Source of the DNA: Rhodobacter sp.
GTDB taxonomy: Bacteria > Pseudomonadota > Alphaproteobacteria > Rhodobacterales > Rhodobacteraceae
DNA length: 64,000 nucleotides
Reading direction: 5' to 3'
NCBI GenBank assembly: GCA_027484145.1
Contig: JAIXUH010000005.1
Location: 62,001-126,000, forward strand
A program made the translations under genes and the position numbers. Below are positions 7,507-15,949 of this stretch, piece by piece. Within the stretch, counting starts at the first letter, position 1. Every line of letters starts with the position of its first letter. The notes beneath the pieces were generated by a model. The model searched no databases, was not told where the DNA came from, and saw nothing but the letters and a program-made list of their open reading frames with translations.

Positions 7507-8151
7507 TCAGACTTTGACGAAGTTCGTGGTCGACAACGCGCCGAAGGGGAGTTGTGCCAAAGGCCCGCCAGCCGCTTGCGTTCCAAGATCCACCGCGAAG
7601 AAGCCCATCTTTTCAAGGATCGCACGCACCTCGGCCTTTGCCGCCGCATCATCGCCGGAATAGAACAGCACGCGCTGCCCTCCGTTCAGGGTCGGTTCTG
7701 CAAGCACGCTGACATCCAGATGGTTGAAGGCCTTGACCACGCGCGCACCTGGCACAAAGCCTGCGATCACTTCTGTTGAAGGTGTTCCGCCCAGATCAAT
7801 TGCCTTGATGCCATAGGCTGCCAGCGGGTTGGTCGGATCGCTCCGCTCGGGGCTTCCTTCGGCAAGGAAGGCGACGGGGTTCGTGCCGTCGATCACGATG
7901 CGCCCGTTCCATGCTGGCAATGCTGTCAAAACTTTTTCAGCATCTTCCCAACGAATTGCGATCAGCACGATGTCGGCGGCTGCAGCCTCGGCCAAAGTTC
8001 CCGCTTTCAGCGTCGGGCCGATGTCCTTGACCAGATCGGCCAACGTTTCTGGACCGCGGCTGTTGGCGATGGTCACAGGAATGCCGACCTTTGCCAAAGC
8101 CCGTGCCACGCTGCTGCCAAGTGCGCCTGCGCCGATGATTCCGATTGTCAT
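7507..8151 (-). CDS. NADPH-dependent F420 reductase-like NAD(P)-binding protein
   Basis: 214-residue Rossmann-fold protein opening with MTIGIIGAGALGSSVARALA, a GxGxxG dinucleotide loop, followed by IANSRGPETL, where the arginine after the second strand suggests NADPH. The VLIAIRWEDAEKVL and GRIVIDGTNPV blocks match the F420H2:NADP oxidoreductase-like family common in proteobacteria, many of which lack F420 and have unknown substrates. Start at 8151 has GGAG seven bases upstream. A repeat shared with the Rrf2 gene promoter lies in its upstream region, suggesting control by that regulator. Confidence 0.75.
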   Translation of the reverse strand: MTIGIIGAGALGSSVARALAKVGIPVTIANSRGPETLADLVKDIGPTLKAGTLAEAAAADIVLIAIRWEDAEKVLTALPAWNGRIVIDGTNPVAFLAEGSPERSDPTNPLAAYGIKAIDLGGTPSTEVIAGFVPGARVVKAFNHLDVSVLAEPTLNGGQRVLFYSGDDAAAKAEVRAILEKMGFFAVDLGTQAAGGPLAQLPFGALSTTNFVKV

Positions 8152-8230
8152 TTTCGTCTCCAGTTTCAATTGAGGGCCGTAAGGGGAAAGACCGTCAGCG
8201 CCCTATGCCTGCGCGGTCAATTTTATGTAT

Positions 8231-8248
8231 GTGTGTCGTCGTTACACA
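8231..8248 (-). promoter_or_regulatory. Candidate Rrf2 operator upstream of the reductase gene
   Basis: On the minus strand this reads TGTGTAA-CGA-CGACACAC, an imperfect inverted repeat. The same half elements (TGTGTAA and CGACACAC) recur in front of the Rrf2 gene with a longer spacer. The site is about 80 bp upstream of the reductase start. Confidence 0.45.
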
Positions 8249-8287
8249 GACATTTGTGAGAATGCGTTTACTAGGTCATGCAATGCG

Positions 8288-8716
8288 TCACACATGCGCC
8301 GCTGCGTTCACGCGCGCAGCAATTTCGGCGATGGTGGTGCGGCCAAGTTCCGCCTCCATCGCTGTTTGTGCCCGCGTCAGTACGGGGTTGATCGCCGCAA
8401 GGATATTTGCCCCTACCGGGCATTCCGCACAGGGCGGCTGGCGGTGAACGGTAAAAAGCTCCGTATCCTCAACCGCACGATAGACATCCAGCAGACGGAT
8501 TTCATTTGGGGCCTTTGCCAAAAGCGCGCCGCCCCCGCTGCCAAGTTGCGACCGGGTCAATCCGGCCTCGGCCAGACGGGACAAAAGCCCGCGGATCACC
8601 ACGGCCCCGGTGTTGACCGAAGTCGCAAGGTCTTCCGACCGTAGCGGCTTGCCTTCAGTCACGGCAAGGGCGGTCAGGATGTGGGTGGCGACAGCGAAGC
8701 GGGTACTGGTTGGCAT
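8288..8716 (-). CDS. Rrf2-family transcriptional regulator
   Basis: A 142-residue winged-helix protein: FAVATHILTALAVTEGKPLR then SEDLATSVNTGAVVIRGLLSRLAEAGL, the Rrf2 recognition region, and GSGGGALLAKAP wing. Only two cysteines are close together (C96 and C99 in PPCAECPVG), whereas Fe-S members such as IscR and NsrR use three. A cluster is therefore doubtful, and thiol or other sensing is possible. Start at 8716 is preceded by GGAACAG. It is followed after 136 bp by the reductase gene in the same direction. Repeats in both upstream regions suggest it controls itself and the reductase. Confidence 0.88.
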   Translation of the reverse strand: MPTSTRFAVATHILTALAVTEGKPLRSEDLATSVNTGAVVIRGLLSRLAEAGLTRSQLGSGGGALLAKAPNEIRLLDVYRAVEDTELFTVHRQPPCAECPVGANILAAINPVLTRAQTAMEAELGRTTIAEIAARVNAAAHV

Positions 8717-8729
8717 GATCTGTTCCGTT

Positions 8730-8756
8730 TGTGTGTCGATATCACTATTACACACA
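8730..8756 (-). promoter_or_regulatory. Candidate Rrf2 autoregulatory operator
   Basis: TGTGTG at 8730-8735 and CACACA at 8751-8756 form a perfect inverted repeat with a 15-base centre, 14 bp upstream of the Rrf2 start codon. On the minus strand it contains TGTGTAA and CGACACACA, also found at 8231-8248. Confidence 0.5.
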
Positions 8757-8778
8757 TTTCACGCCGTCAAGCACAAAA

Positions 8779-9684
8779 TCATGTCACAGCACTGGTGCAG
8801 CTTTTCAGGTATTCGATCAACCAGCGCCCCGCCGGACCGGGAGGTGATGTGGCCTTGTAGACAGCCGACATCGGCAGGGTGATCCGACCTTGGGGCACAT
8901 CCTGCAGGTCGAGTTCCACCAACCGGCCAGCCTTGATGTCGGCTTCCACCGCATGGGCTGGCATGCTGCCCCAACCAAGGCCGCGCAACAAGAACGCCTG
9001 CTTGGCAAAGAGGTCGGCCAGTCGCCAGGTCGACGGTGAGACCACACCATATTCCGTGCCGGACGAGAGAGCGGAGCGATCTGTCAGCACAAGTTGCACA
9101 TGGCGCGCGAGCTCTGCACGCGGGATGGGCCCCGTGAAGGCCGCCAATGGGTGATCGGCCGATGCAACGGTAATCAGATCAATCCGGGTGATCTGCTCTG
9201 CAATGATCCCCTGGGGTGGGGTCGGAAAGGACGCCAGCAGAGCAAGCCCCGCCCTCCCATCCAGAACAGGTTGGATGACACCGCCTAAAGCCTCGACCGA
9301 GATGCGCAGCGGGGTCGCGGGGAAATGCGCATAGAAGGCATGCGCCGAGTCGGAGAGCGCATCCAAAGGAAAGAACACGTCAAAGACCACGACAAGCTCG
9401 GCCTCCAACCCGCTGGAGATGCCCTTGGCGCGGGCCTTCATCGCGTCGACCCCGGCCACCACGGCACGTGCGTCATTCAGAAGGACCGCGCCCGTCGGCG
9501 TCAGTTTTGGATAGCGGTTGCTGCGATCAAAGATCGTGACCCGCAACTGTGCCTCCAGATTGGCGATGGACTCGCTGACCGCCGATTGCGTCCTGTTCAA
9601 GCTGCGGGCGGCGGCGGAAAAGCTGCCCTCGTTGGCCGCAGCGACGAAGATCCGCAATTGATCAAGTGAAACACCGTCCAGCAT
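8779..9684 (-). CDS. LysR-family transcriptional regulator
   Basis: 301-residue regulator with an N-terminal HTH (LDQLRIFVAAANEGSFSAAARS then LNRTQSAVSESIANLEAQL) and a C-terminal effector domain. Start at 9684 has GGAGG seven bases upstream. It is divergent from the SDR-SnoaL-hydrolase genes beginning at 9790. The 105-bp gap is the likely shared control region, and those genes are its likely targets. The effector cannot be inferred. Confidence 0.92.
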   Translation of the reverse strand: MLDGVSLDQLRIFVAAANEGSFSAAARSLNRTQSAVSESIANLEAQLRVTIFDRSNRYPKLTPTGAVLLNDARAVVAGVDAMKARAKGISSGLEAELVVVFDVFFPLDALSDSAHAFYAHFPATPLRISVEALGGVIQPVLDGRAGLALLASFPTPPQGIIAEQITRIDLITVASADHPLAAFTGPIPRAELARHVQLVLTDRSALSSGTEYGVVSPSTWRLADLFAKQAFLLRGLGWGSMPAHAVEADIKAGRLVELDLQDVPQGRITLPMSAVYKATSPPGPAGRWLIEYLKSCTSAVT

Positions 9685-9789
9685 CGTCCGCCCTCCATCG
9701 GTTCTGCCGATGGATAACACAAACTAACACAGGCTTCTCCTGTTTCTTTTGACATGGCACATCAAGCCGCAAGAAAAAGGGAGCATGAG

Positions 9790-10512
9790 ATGACGCATAA
9801 GGGTCGGATCGCTGTTATAACAGGTGCCGGGCGCGGAATCGGCGCAGCAATCGCCGTGGAGCTGGCGCGGCGCGGTGCGACCGTGGTGTGTGCCGACCTT
9901 CAAATGCCCTCTGACACCGTAGCCTCGATCGGCAAAGCCGCGGTGGGTGTCGCTGCCGATGTGAGTGACCCTGCCGGATGGGCTGCAATCGCTGCAGCAA
10001 GCCCCGGCACAGTGGGTATCGTCGTGAACAACGCAGCCTACTATCCCAACGCCCCGATCGACGCGCTGGATCTTGAGACGTGGCGGCGGACCTTGGCGGT
10101 CAACATGGATTCCCATTTCCTGTCGGCCAAGCAGTTCCTGCCCGGCATGCGCCAGCAGAAGTGGGGCCGCTTTGTGGGCATTTCGTCCAACTCCATCGGC
10201 CTCGCGATCCCGGGCATGAGCCATTACATCGCATCCAAGATGGGCATCATCGGCTTTATGCGTGGTCTAGCCAATGACGTGGCAGGCGATGGCATCACCT
10301 GCAACGCCGTGCTGCCCGGCCTGACCAACACCCCCGCCACCGCTCCGATGGATGACGCGCAGCGCCGTGCCACTTGGCAGGGGCAGGCGATCCAACGCTT
10401 CGCCGAAACCGCCGATGTGGTGGGTCCGGTGCTGTTCCTGACGTCCGATGACGCGGCTTTCATGACGGGCCAAGCGCTTGTCGTGGACGGTGGCCAATAC
10501 CGCGTCGGCTGA
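9790..10512 (+). CDS. SDR-family NAD(P)-dependent oxidoreductase
   Basis: 240-residue classical short-chain dehydrogenase. The TGAGRGIG cofactor loop is at residues 11-18, NNAAYYP stands for the NNAG motif, and the active-site serine is followed by HYIASKMG, giving the Tyr-x3-Lys pair. The C-terminus FLTSDDAAFMTGQALVVDGG is typical. Start at 9790 follows AAGGGAG; an earlier ATG lacks a ribosome site. First gene of a run with a SnoaL-like protein and a Tat-exported hydrolase, divergent from a LysR gene. Substrate unknown, probably a secondary alcohol or ketone. Confidence 0.92.
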   Translation: MTHKGRIAVITGAGRGIGAAIAVELARRGATVVCADLQMPSDTVASIGKAAVGVAADVSDPAGWAAIAAASPGTVGIVVNNAAYYPNAPIDALDLETWRRTLAVNMDSHFLSAKQFLPGMRQQKWGRFVGISSNSIGLAIPGMSHYIASKMGIIGFMRGLANDVAGDGITCNAVLPGLTNTPATAPMDDAQRRATWQGQAIQRFAETADVVGPVLFLTSDDAAFMTGQALVVDGGQYRVG

Positions 10513-10539
10513 CCCCTTTACCCTTGATTGGAGACGATG

Positions 10540-10956
10540 ATGACCAAACTGACTGCTGTCCAAATGCTGGGAAAAAGCTTTGACCGGTTCAAGGCCAAGG
10601 ACATGCGCGGCTGGACCGACCTTTGCGCCCCCGATGTGGTGGCCGAGTTCCCCTTTGCCCCGGCCGGCCTGCCGAACCGGATCGAAGGGCGTGACGCATT
10701 GTATGAGTATCTGAAGGGCTATCCCGATGTGATCGACGTGCAGTCCATGCCGACGATGCGCATTTTCGCCACCGATGACCCGAATGTGGCCATCGCTGAT
10801 TGGAGCGTTTCGGGCAAGGTCCTGACCAACGGCAACCCCTATGAGATGAGTTATGCCACCTTCGCGACGTTCCGCGACGGGCAGTTGGTGAAGTATCGCG
10901 AATACTGGAACCCGATGGCTTTTCTGACAGCGATGGGCAGCGGCGGTTCGTTCTGA
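10540..10956 (+). CDS. SnoaL/NTF2-fold polyketide-cyclase-like protein
   Basis: 138-residue single NTF2-like domain. The pattern KSFDRFKAKDMRGWTDLCAPDVVAEFPFAP, then RIEGRDALYEYLKGYPDV and a final FRDGQLVKYREYWNPMAF is that of SnoaL-like proteins, which act as cyclases, isomerases or small-molecule binders. Start at 10540 is preferred over 10537 because GGAG lies six bases before it. It lies 27 bp after the SDR gene, so the two are probably co-transcribed and act on one compound. Confidence 0.82.
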   Translation: MTKLTAVQMLGKSFDRFKAKDMRGWTDLCAPDVVAEFPFAPAGLPNRIEGRDALYEYLKGYPDVIDVQSMPTMRIFATDDPNVAIADWSVSGKVLTNGNPYEMSYATFATFRDGQLVKYREYWNPMAFLTAMGSGGSF

Positions 10957-11071
10957 TCCCAAGCACAGGCATGCAGGGCTGATCCTTGGCCCTGCCTCGG
11001 TTCTGAACGCGGCTGACCCTGTGGTTGGCTGCGACCACTCCGGCTTTGTCCGGTAACCATTGGAGGAACAC

Positions 11072-12031
11072 ATGTTTAGAGCCAAAACCCAAAACGACGG
11101 CCATCTTGTCCTGAACCGGCGGCGGTTCATGGGCGTGGCGGCGGCGCTGATCGCGACGGGTGCCCTGCCCAAAACGGCGCTTGCGCTGGCTGGTCCGCAG
11201 CGCTTTACCCACGGCGCATTTGATCTGACGGTGCTCAGCGACGGTCAACTCAACTTGCCACTTTCCATTGTCAGCCCGCAGGCAACGATCGACGATCTGA
11301 AGGCGCTGATGGGCGCGGCTGTGCAGCCGGGCGACATGTTCACCTCGGAAATCAACGTGGTTCTGGCCCGAACCGGCAGCGATCTGGTTCTGTTCGACAC
11401 CGGCGCTGCGGGGGCCTTTGGCCCGACGGCGGGGCAGTTGTTCGAAAGTCTGAAGGCCGCTGGTGTTGATCCCGCAGACATCACCAAGGTGATCTTCACC
11501 CACGCCCACCCGGACCATATCCTTGGGGCCATCGGGGCCGACGGCAAACCGACCTTCGCCAATGCGTCATTCCATATGGCGGAGAACGAGTTCAACTTCT
11601 GGTCGCCTGCAGACCTTGCCTCCAAAGTGCCTGCGGGAATGAGGGATATGACCTTGGGCATTCAGGCGGCCTTGGCCGTTCTGGGCGACCGGTTGGTGAC
11701 CTTCAAGGCCGGGGTCGAAGTGCTGCCGGGGATCGGTGTGTTCGAAACGCCCGGCCACACGCCCGGCCACGTGGCTTTTGAACTGGCGGGCGGCGATGGG
11801 CTGGTCCTTATCGGTGACTCCATCCCGCAGGAATCCGTGTTCTTCAGAAACCCCGAATGGACCTTTGGCTTTGACTATGACGGCGCGCAAGCAGGCAAAA
11901 GCCGCCGGTCGTTGCTGGACATGGCAGCCGCAAGCAAGAAGGAGATGCTGGGCTATCACTGGGCCTATCCTGGTCTGGGCCGGGCCGAGGCCAAGGACGG
12001 CGCCTTTGCCTATGTGCCTGCCAATCTGTAA
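11072..12031 (+). CDS. Tat-exported metallo-beta-lactamase-fold hydrolase
   Basis: 319-residue protein with a twin-arginine signal (NRRRFMGVAAALIATGA, residues 15-31). The metallo-beta-lactamase domain carries HAHPDH at 144-149 as the dinuclear zinc motif, later TPGHTPGH and IGDSIPQ supplying further metal ligands. The family includes quorum-quenching lactonases, glyoxalase II types and arylsulfatases; the exported form points to periplasmic hydrolysis of a lactone or ester. Start at 11072 has GGAGG five bases upstream. It is 115 bp after the SnoaL gene and probably in the same regulon. Confidence 0.88.
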   Translation: MFRAKTQNDGHLVLNRRRFMGVAAALIATGALPKTALALAGPQRFTHGAFDLTVLSDGQLNLPLSIVSPQATIDDLKALMGAAVQPGDMFTSEINVVLARTGSDLVLFDTGAAGAFGPTAGQLFESLKAAGVDPADITKVIFTHAHPDHILGAIGADGKPTFANASFHMAENEFNFWSPADLASKVPAGMRDMTLGIQAALAVLGDRLVTFKAGVEVLPGIGVFETPGHTPGHVAFELAGGDGLVLIGDSIPQESVFFRNPEWTFGFDYDGAQAGKSRRSLLDMAAASKKEMLGYHWAYPGLGRAEAKDGAFAYVPANL

Positions 12032-12073
12032 ACGCCAGACTTTGACGGGGCCTTCTTGCTTTCGGAGATGCAA

Positions 12074-13667
12074 GTGAGCGAAGTAGCTTATGACGTCATC
12101 ATCGTTGGTGGTGGCTCGGCAGGTGCTTCTGATCGAGGCGGGCAAGGCCTATGCGCCGAACGCCTATCTCAACATCATGCGCCGGCAAGACATGCTTAGC
12201 GGGGATGCCGCGCATGACTGGGGCTTTGCCAGCACGCCGGGCGTGATAGGGCGGTTGATCCCGCGGAATCGTGGCAAGGTTCTGGCCGGTACATCCGCCA
12301 TCAACGGCGCGGTTGCGATGCGACTGCCGCAATCAGACCATGCGCGGTGGGCGGCCGTTTACGGGCTGACCGACTTTGCATGGGAGGACGCCCAGCCACA
12401 TTACCGGTCTTTGGAGCGGACGTCCGGCGCCGGAGGGCAGGGCAAGGATGGTCCCTTTCCGATCCATCAACTGGGGATGGAAGAAGTTTCGGATCTGCAC
12501 AGCGCCTTTGTCGCCTCGACTCTCGCCGCCGGGTTCAAACCTATGGCCGGGTTCAACACGCCGGAACCGCTGGGGGTTGGGCCTTATGTGATGAACGCGC
12601 GCATGGGGCAGCGGTTGAACACCGGCATGACATTGCTGAACGACGATGTCCGCGCCCGCCCCAACCTGACCATTCGCGATGAAACACCGGTGGACCGGGT
12701 GATTGTCGAAGGCGGTCGCGGCGTGCGGGTGCGCCTTGCGGATGGCGCCGAGATTGCGAGGGTCGAGATCATCCTGTCGGCGGGCACCTATGTCAGCCCT
12801 GCCATCCTGATGCGGTCCGGCATCGGCCCGCGCGCTGTGCTGGACCCCTTGGGTATTCCGGTGATTGCAGACCTGCCCGTCGGCAAACGCCTGCAGGATC
12901 ACCCGATCATGCCGACGGTCTGGGCGATCCGCGCCGAGGCGGTCGGGCTGACCTTCCCGCCGATCGGTGCCATGCTGTGGGAGGCGTCACCCCATGCCGC
13001 ACCGGGTGAGGCCGATATCAACATCACGACCATGCCGATTGCCGATGGCGGCGGGTCGCCCACCGGTGCGATGTTCCTGCTGGCGGCAGCCTTGGTGCGG
13101 CCAAAGTCGAAGGGCTCTTTGCGGATCGACAGCATCGACCCCGCCGCTTCCCCGGTGATCGACCTTGGCTTCTTGCGCGACTCTGCCGACCGGGGGCCTT
13201 TGATCGAAGCGGTCGAGATCATCCGCAAGATCGCCACCCATGCGCCCTTTGTCGACATGGTCGGGATGGAGTTGATGCCAGGGGCCGCCGCACAGGACCG
13301 TGCGGGCATCAATGCGGCACTGGCGGGCGCGCTGGTGACCTATCAGCATCCGACTTCGACCGTGCCGATGGGGGGAGACAACGATCCAACAGCGCTGGTC
13401 GACAGCCAAAGGCGGGTGCGCGGAATTGCGGGCCTGCGGGTGGTCGATGCCTCGATCTGGCCGGATGTGCCATCGGTCGCGATGGGCTTTCCATCCATTA
13501 TGCTGGCAGAACACATCGTCCGCAGCATGATGTGGCAAAAGCCCGGCCAGAATGTAATGGCCGGGCTCGATCAGGTCATGGACCTGCGCCCTGAGGGTGC
13601 GTCGTGGTCCAGCACCGGGCCCAAAGGCACGATGCCCGAAGGGTTCAGCCACAGGTGGCTGGAGTAG
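12074..13667 (+). pseudogene. GMC-family FAD-dependent oxidoreductase, frameshifted near the N-terminus
   Basis: A GTG at 12074 behind GGAG opens a frame reading SEVAYDVIIVGGGSAG, the FAD-binding start of choline dehydrogenase-like GMC enzymes. This frame then goes out of register and stops at 12199. The rest of the enzyme lies in another frame from about 12111: RQVLLIEAG, the GTSAINGAV block, and at the end YQHPTSTVPMGG plus VPSVAMGFPSIMLAEHI with the active-site region. About a dozen codons normally between GGGSAG and VLLIEAG are absent, and CGGCAGGTG at the join suggests loss between two short repeats. Without the GxGxxG loop the product is unlikely to bind FAD. Confidence 0.8.
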
Positions 13668-14527
13668 TAGTGCCGCTTGATATGCTCGAAATCGACTGTC
13701 GGGCGAATGGCGGGATGCTGGAAAAGATCGCGGGTAAAGGCCCAAAGCGCCGGGTAGTCCTTCAGGGCCCGCAGGTTGCATTTGAAATGCCCGTGATAGA
13801 CCGGGTCAAACCGCACCAGCGTTGTGAAGAGCCGGATGTCGGCCTCGGTCAGCTTGCCGCCAACTAGATAGCGCTGATGGGTCAGCCGGGACTCCAGCCA
13901 ATCCAGTGTCTCGAAAAGCGCGGTCACCGCCGTCTCGTAGGCGGCTTGGGTCTTGGCAAACCCCGCCCGGTAGACGCCGTTGTTCACGGTTGCATAAATC
14001 CGCGCGTTGACTTCGTCGATTTCGGCCAGATGAGCGGCGGGCGAATAGTCCCCGGGTGCTGCGCCAACCTCGTCAAAAGCGCTGTTGAACATCCGCAGGA
14101 TTTCCGAGGATTCGTTGGACACGATCTTGCGGCTGACCTTGTCCCACAGAACTGGCACCGTCACCCGAGAGGTGCATGCCGGATCGGACAGCGTATAGAT
14201 CTGGTGCAACGCGCTGACCCCGTTGACTGTATCGGGAATGACGCCAGCGGCCGTATCAAAGGTCCAGCCGTCCTCCCCCATCAACCAATGCACCACCGAC
14301 AGCCCGATGATGCCCTGCAAGCCCTTCAGCCGGTGCAGGATCAGCGTGCGATGTGCCCAAGGGCAGGCCAGCGACACGTAAAGATGATAGCGACCCGCCG
14401 CAGGGGGAAACTCCCCCTCTGGCGCAATCCAGTTGCGGAAGGTTGAGGGCGGACGGCGCATCTCTCCGTCTTTCAAGATGCTGTCGATGCCGCTGCGGTG
14501 CCAGATGCCGTCGATCAACTCACCCAT
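13571..14527 (-). CDS. Glutathionyl-hydroquinone reductase, Xi-class glutathione S-transferase
   Basis: 318-residue protein of the YqjG/PcpF family, which removes glutathione from S-glutathionyl-hydroquinones and is long for a GST. CPWAHR is at 55-60 with the catalytic cysteine 55. The SNESSEILRMFN block binds glutathione, and GKLTEADIRLFTTLVRFDPVY is typical of the Xi class C-terminal domain. The ATG at 14527 overlaps the LLM stop by eight bases, so translation is probably coupled. Its last 97 bases overlap the end of the convergent GMC pseudogene. Confidence 0.9.
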   Translation of the reverse strand: MGELIDGIWHRSGIDSILKDGEMRRPPSTFRNWIAPEGEFPPAAGRYHLYVSLACPWAHRTLILHRLKGLQGIIGLSVVHWLMGEDGWTFDTAAGVIPDTVNGVSALHQIYTLSDPACTSRVTVPVLWDKVSRKIVSNESSEILRMFNSAFDEVGAAPGDYSPAAHLAEIDEVNARIYATVNNGVYRAGFAKTQAAYETAVTALFETLDWLESRLTHQRYLVGGKLTEADIRLFTTLVRFDPVYHGHFKCNLRALKDYPALWAFTRDLFQHPAIRPTVDFEHIKRHYYSSHLWLNPSGIVPLGPVLDHDAPSGRRSMT

Positions 14528-15554
14528 TGCGGGCACGGATCGCCGGGGCGACTTCCTGACCCAAAAGCGTGATCGACCGTTGCATTGCCTCGGTCTCCAG
14601 CATCGCTGAACTCATCTGGAACGTCAGCCTGTCGATCCCGCCAAGCGCGCGGTCGGCGGCCATGATCTTGTCACGCACCGTCTGCGGGCTGCCGATCAGG
14701 AACGCCCCCTGCGGGCCGCACATCGCATCGAACTGTGCCCGCGTGGCGCGTGACCAGCCGCGTTCGCGCCCGATTTCTGTGAACATATGCGCCCAACCGG
14801 GGAAGAAGGCGTCGCGGGCGGCCTCGTCGTTGTCGCCCACAAAGCCCATCGCGTGAATGCCGACGCGCAGGGTTTCGGGTGCATGGCCCGCCTGCTGCCC
14901 GGCTTTGCGGTAAAGGTCGACAAGCGGGCGGAACCTGTCGAAACTGCCCCCGATGATCGCCACCATCAAGGGCAACCCCAAGGTGCCCGCCCGCACAAAA
15001 GACTGCGGCGTGCCGCCCACCCCCAGCCAGATCGGCAACTTCGCCTGATGCGGGCGCGGATAGACCCCTTGGCCGGTCAAGGCCGGACGAAACCGGCCTT
15101 TCCATGTGATCTCGGTCGTCTCGCGCAGCTTCAAAAGCAGATCCAGCTTTTCGGTAAACAGCGCGTCGTAGTCGTCGAAAGCGAATCCGAACAGCGGATA
15201 GGCCTCGCCGAACGACCCGCGACCGGCCACAATCTCGGCCCGGCCTTTCGAAATCAGGTCGATGGTCGCAAATTCCTGAAATGTCCGCACCGGATCGGTC
15301 GCGCTTAGCACTGTGACGGCGCTGGCAAGGCGGATTGTCTTTGTCCGCGCCGCAGCGGCCGCCAGAAGGACCGTGGGGGCGGAATCGAGGAATTCTTTCC
15401 GGTGATGTTCGCCGATGCCAAAGACATCCAGCCCAACACGGTCGGCGGTTTCCACCTCGTCGAGCAGGGCGGAAATTCGGTCGGCGGGAGGCACCACCTC
15501 GCCGGTCGCGGGGTTCGGGATGGTGGCCGCAAAACTGTCTATGCCGATTTCCAT
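14520..15554 (-). CDS. LLM-class flavin-dependent oxidoreductase (luciferase-like)
   Basis: 344-residue TIM-barrel flavin enzyme of the bacterial luciferase-like family. It has the early FGIGEHHRKEFLDSAP block, the ISKGRAEIVAGRGSFGEAYPL region binding flavin phosphate, and IWLGVGGTPQSFVRAG. Most such proteins are monooxygenases using FMNH2 from a partner reductase. Start at 15554 has GGAG six bases upstream. Together with the coupled GST gene it suggests oxidation and detoxification of a quinone-forming compound. Substrate unknown. Confidence 0.88.
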   Translation of the reverse strand: MEIGIDSFAATIPNPATGEVVPPADRISALLDEVETADRVGLDVFGIGEHHRKEFLDSAPTVLLAAAAARTKTIRLASAVTVLSATDPVRTFQEFATIDLISKGRAEIVAGRGSFGEAYPLFGFAFDDYDALFTEKLDLLLKLRETTEITWKGRFRPALTGQGVYPRPHQAKLPIWLGVGGTPQSFVRAGTLGLPLMVAIIGGSFDRFRPLVDLYRKAGQQAGHAPETLRVGIHAMGFVGDNDEAARDAFFPGWAHMFTEIGRERGWSRATRAQFDAMCGPQGAFLIGSPQTVRDKIMAADRALGGIDRLTFQMSSAMLETEAMQRSITLLGQEVAPAIRARNG

Positions 15555-15949
15555 GGTGTCTCCAAAGTCGTGCCGGGCGAATTGCTCAAAAGGTCAAGGC
15601 CTTAGCATGGCATGATGCGAAGCACAGGTGAAGACGGTATAACTCAATGGCATCTATCGGCTGGGCCGATCAAACTTTGTCCTGCCACCTGTTTCCACAG
15701 ATGGGAATTTGATCCGTTGAACCAGCCTGATCGCATGGTACACTTCAGCGTCGAAAGGATTGATCGCGAAGTGAAGACTGCATGGTGACCTGTTGGTTTG
15801 GCAGAACTGCGGTATCATCGGTTGACGGTAAGCGACCTTTGCTGCATCCGGTAAAGGGTTAGCCAAAGTAATCCGACGGACAAAGCATGTGAGTTCTGCA
15901 ACGGTGGAATAGTCTTCGATCAGCGCCAAAATTATGCCATTCTGCGCGT
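15555..15949. other. Divergent intergenic region, no gene seen
   Basis: About 395 bp between the LLM gene and the DUF1612-like gene. No coding frame was credible. It should hold both promoters; no operator was recognised. Confidence 0.5.
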
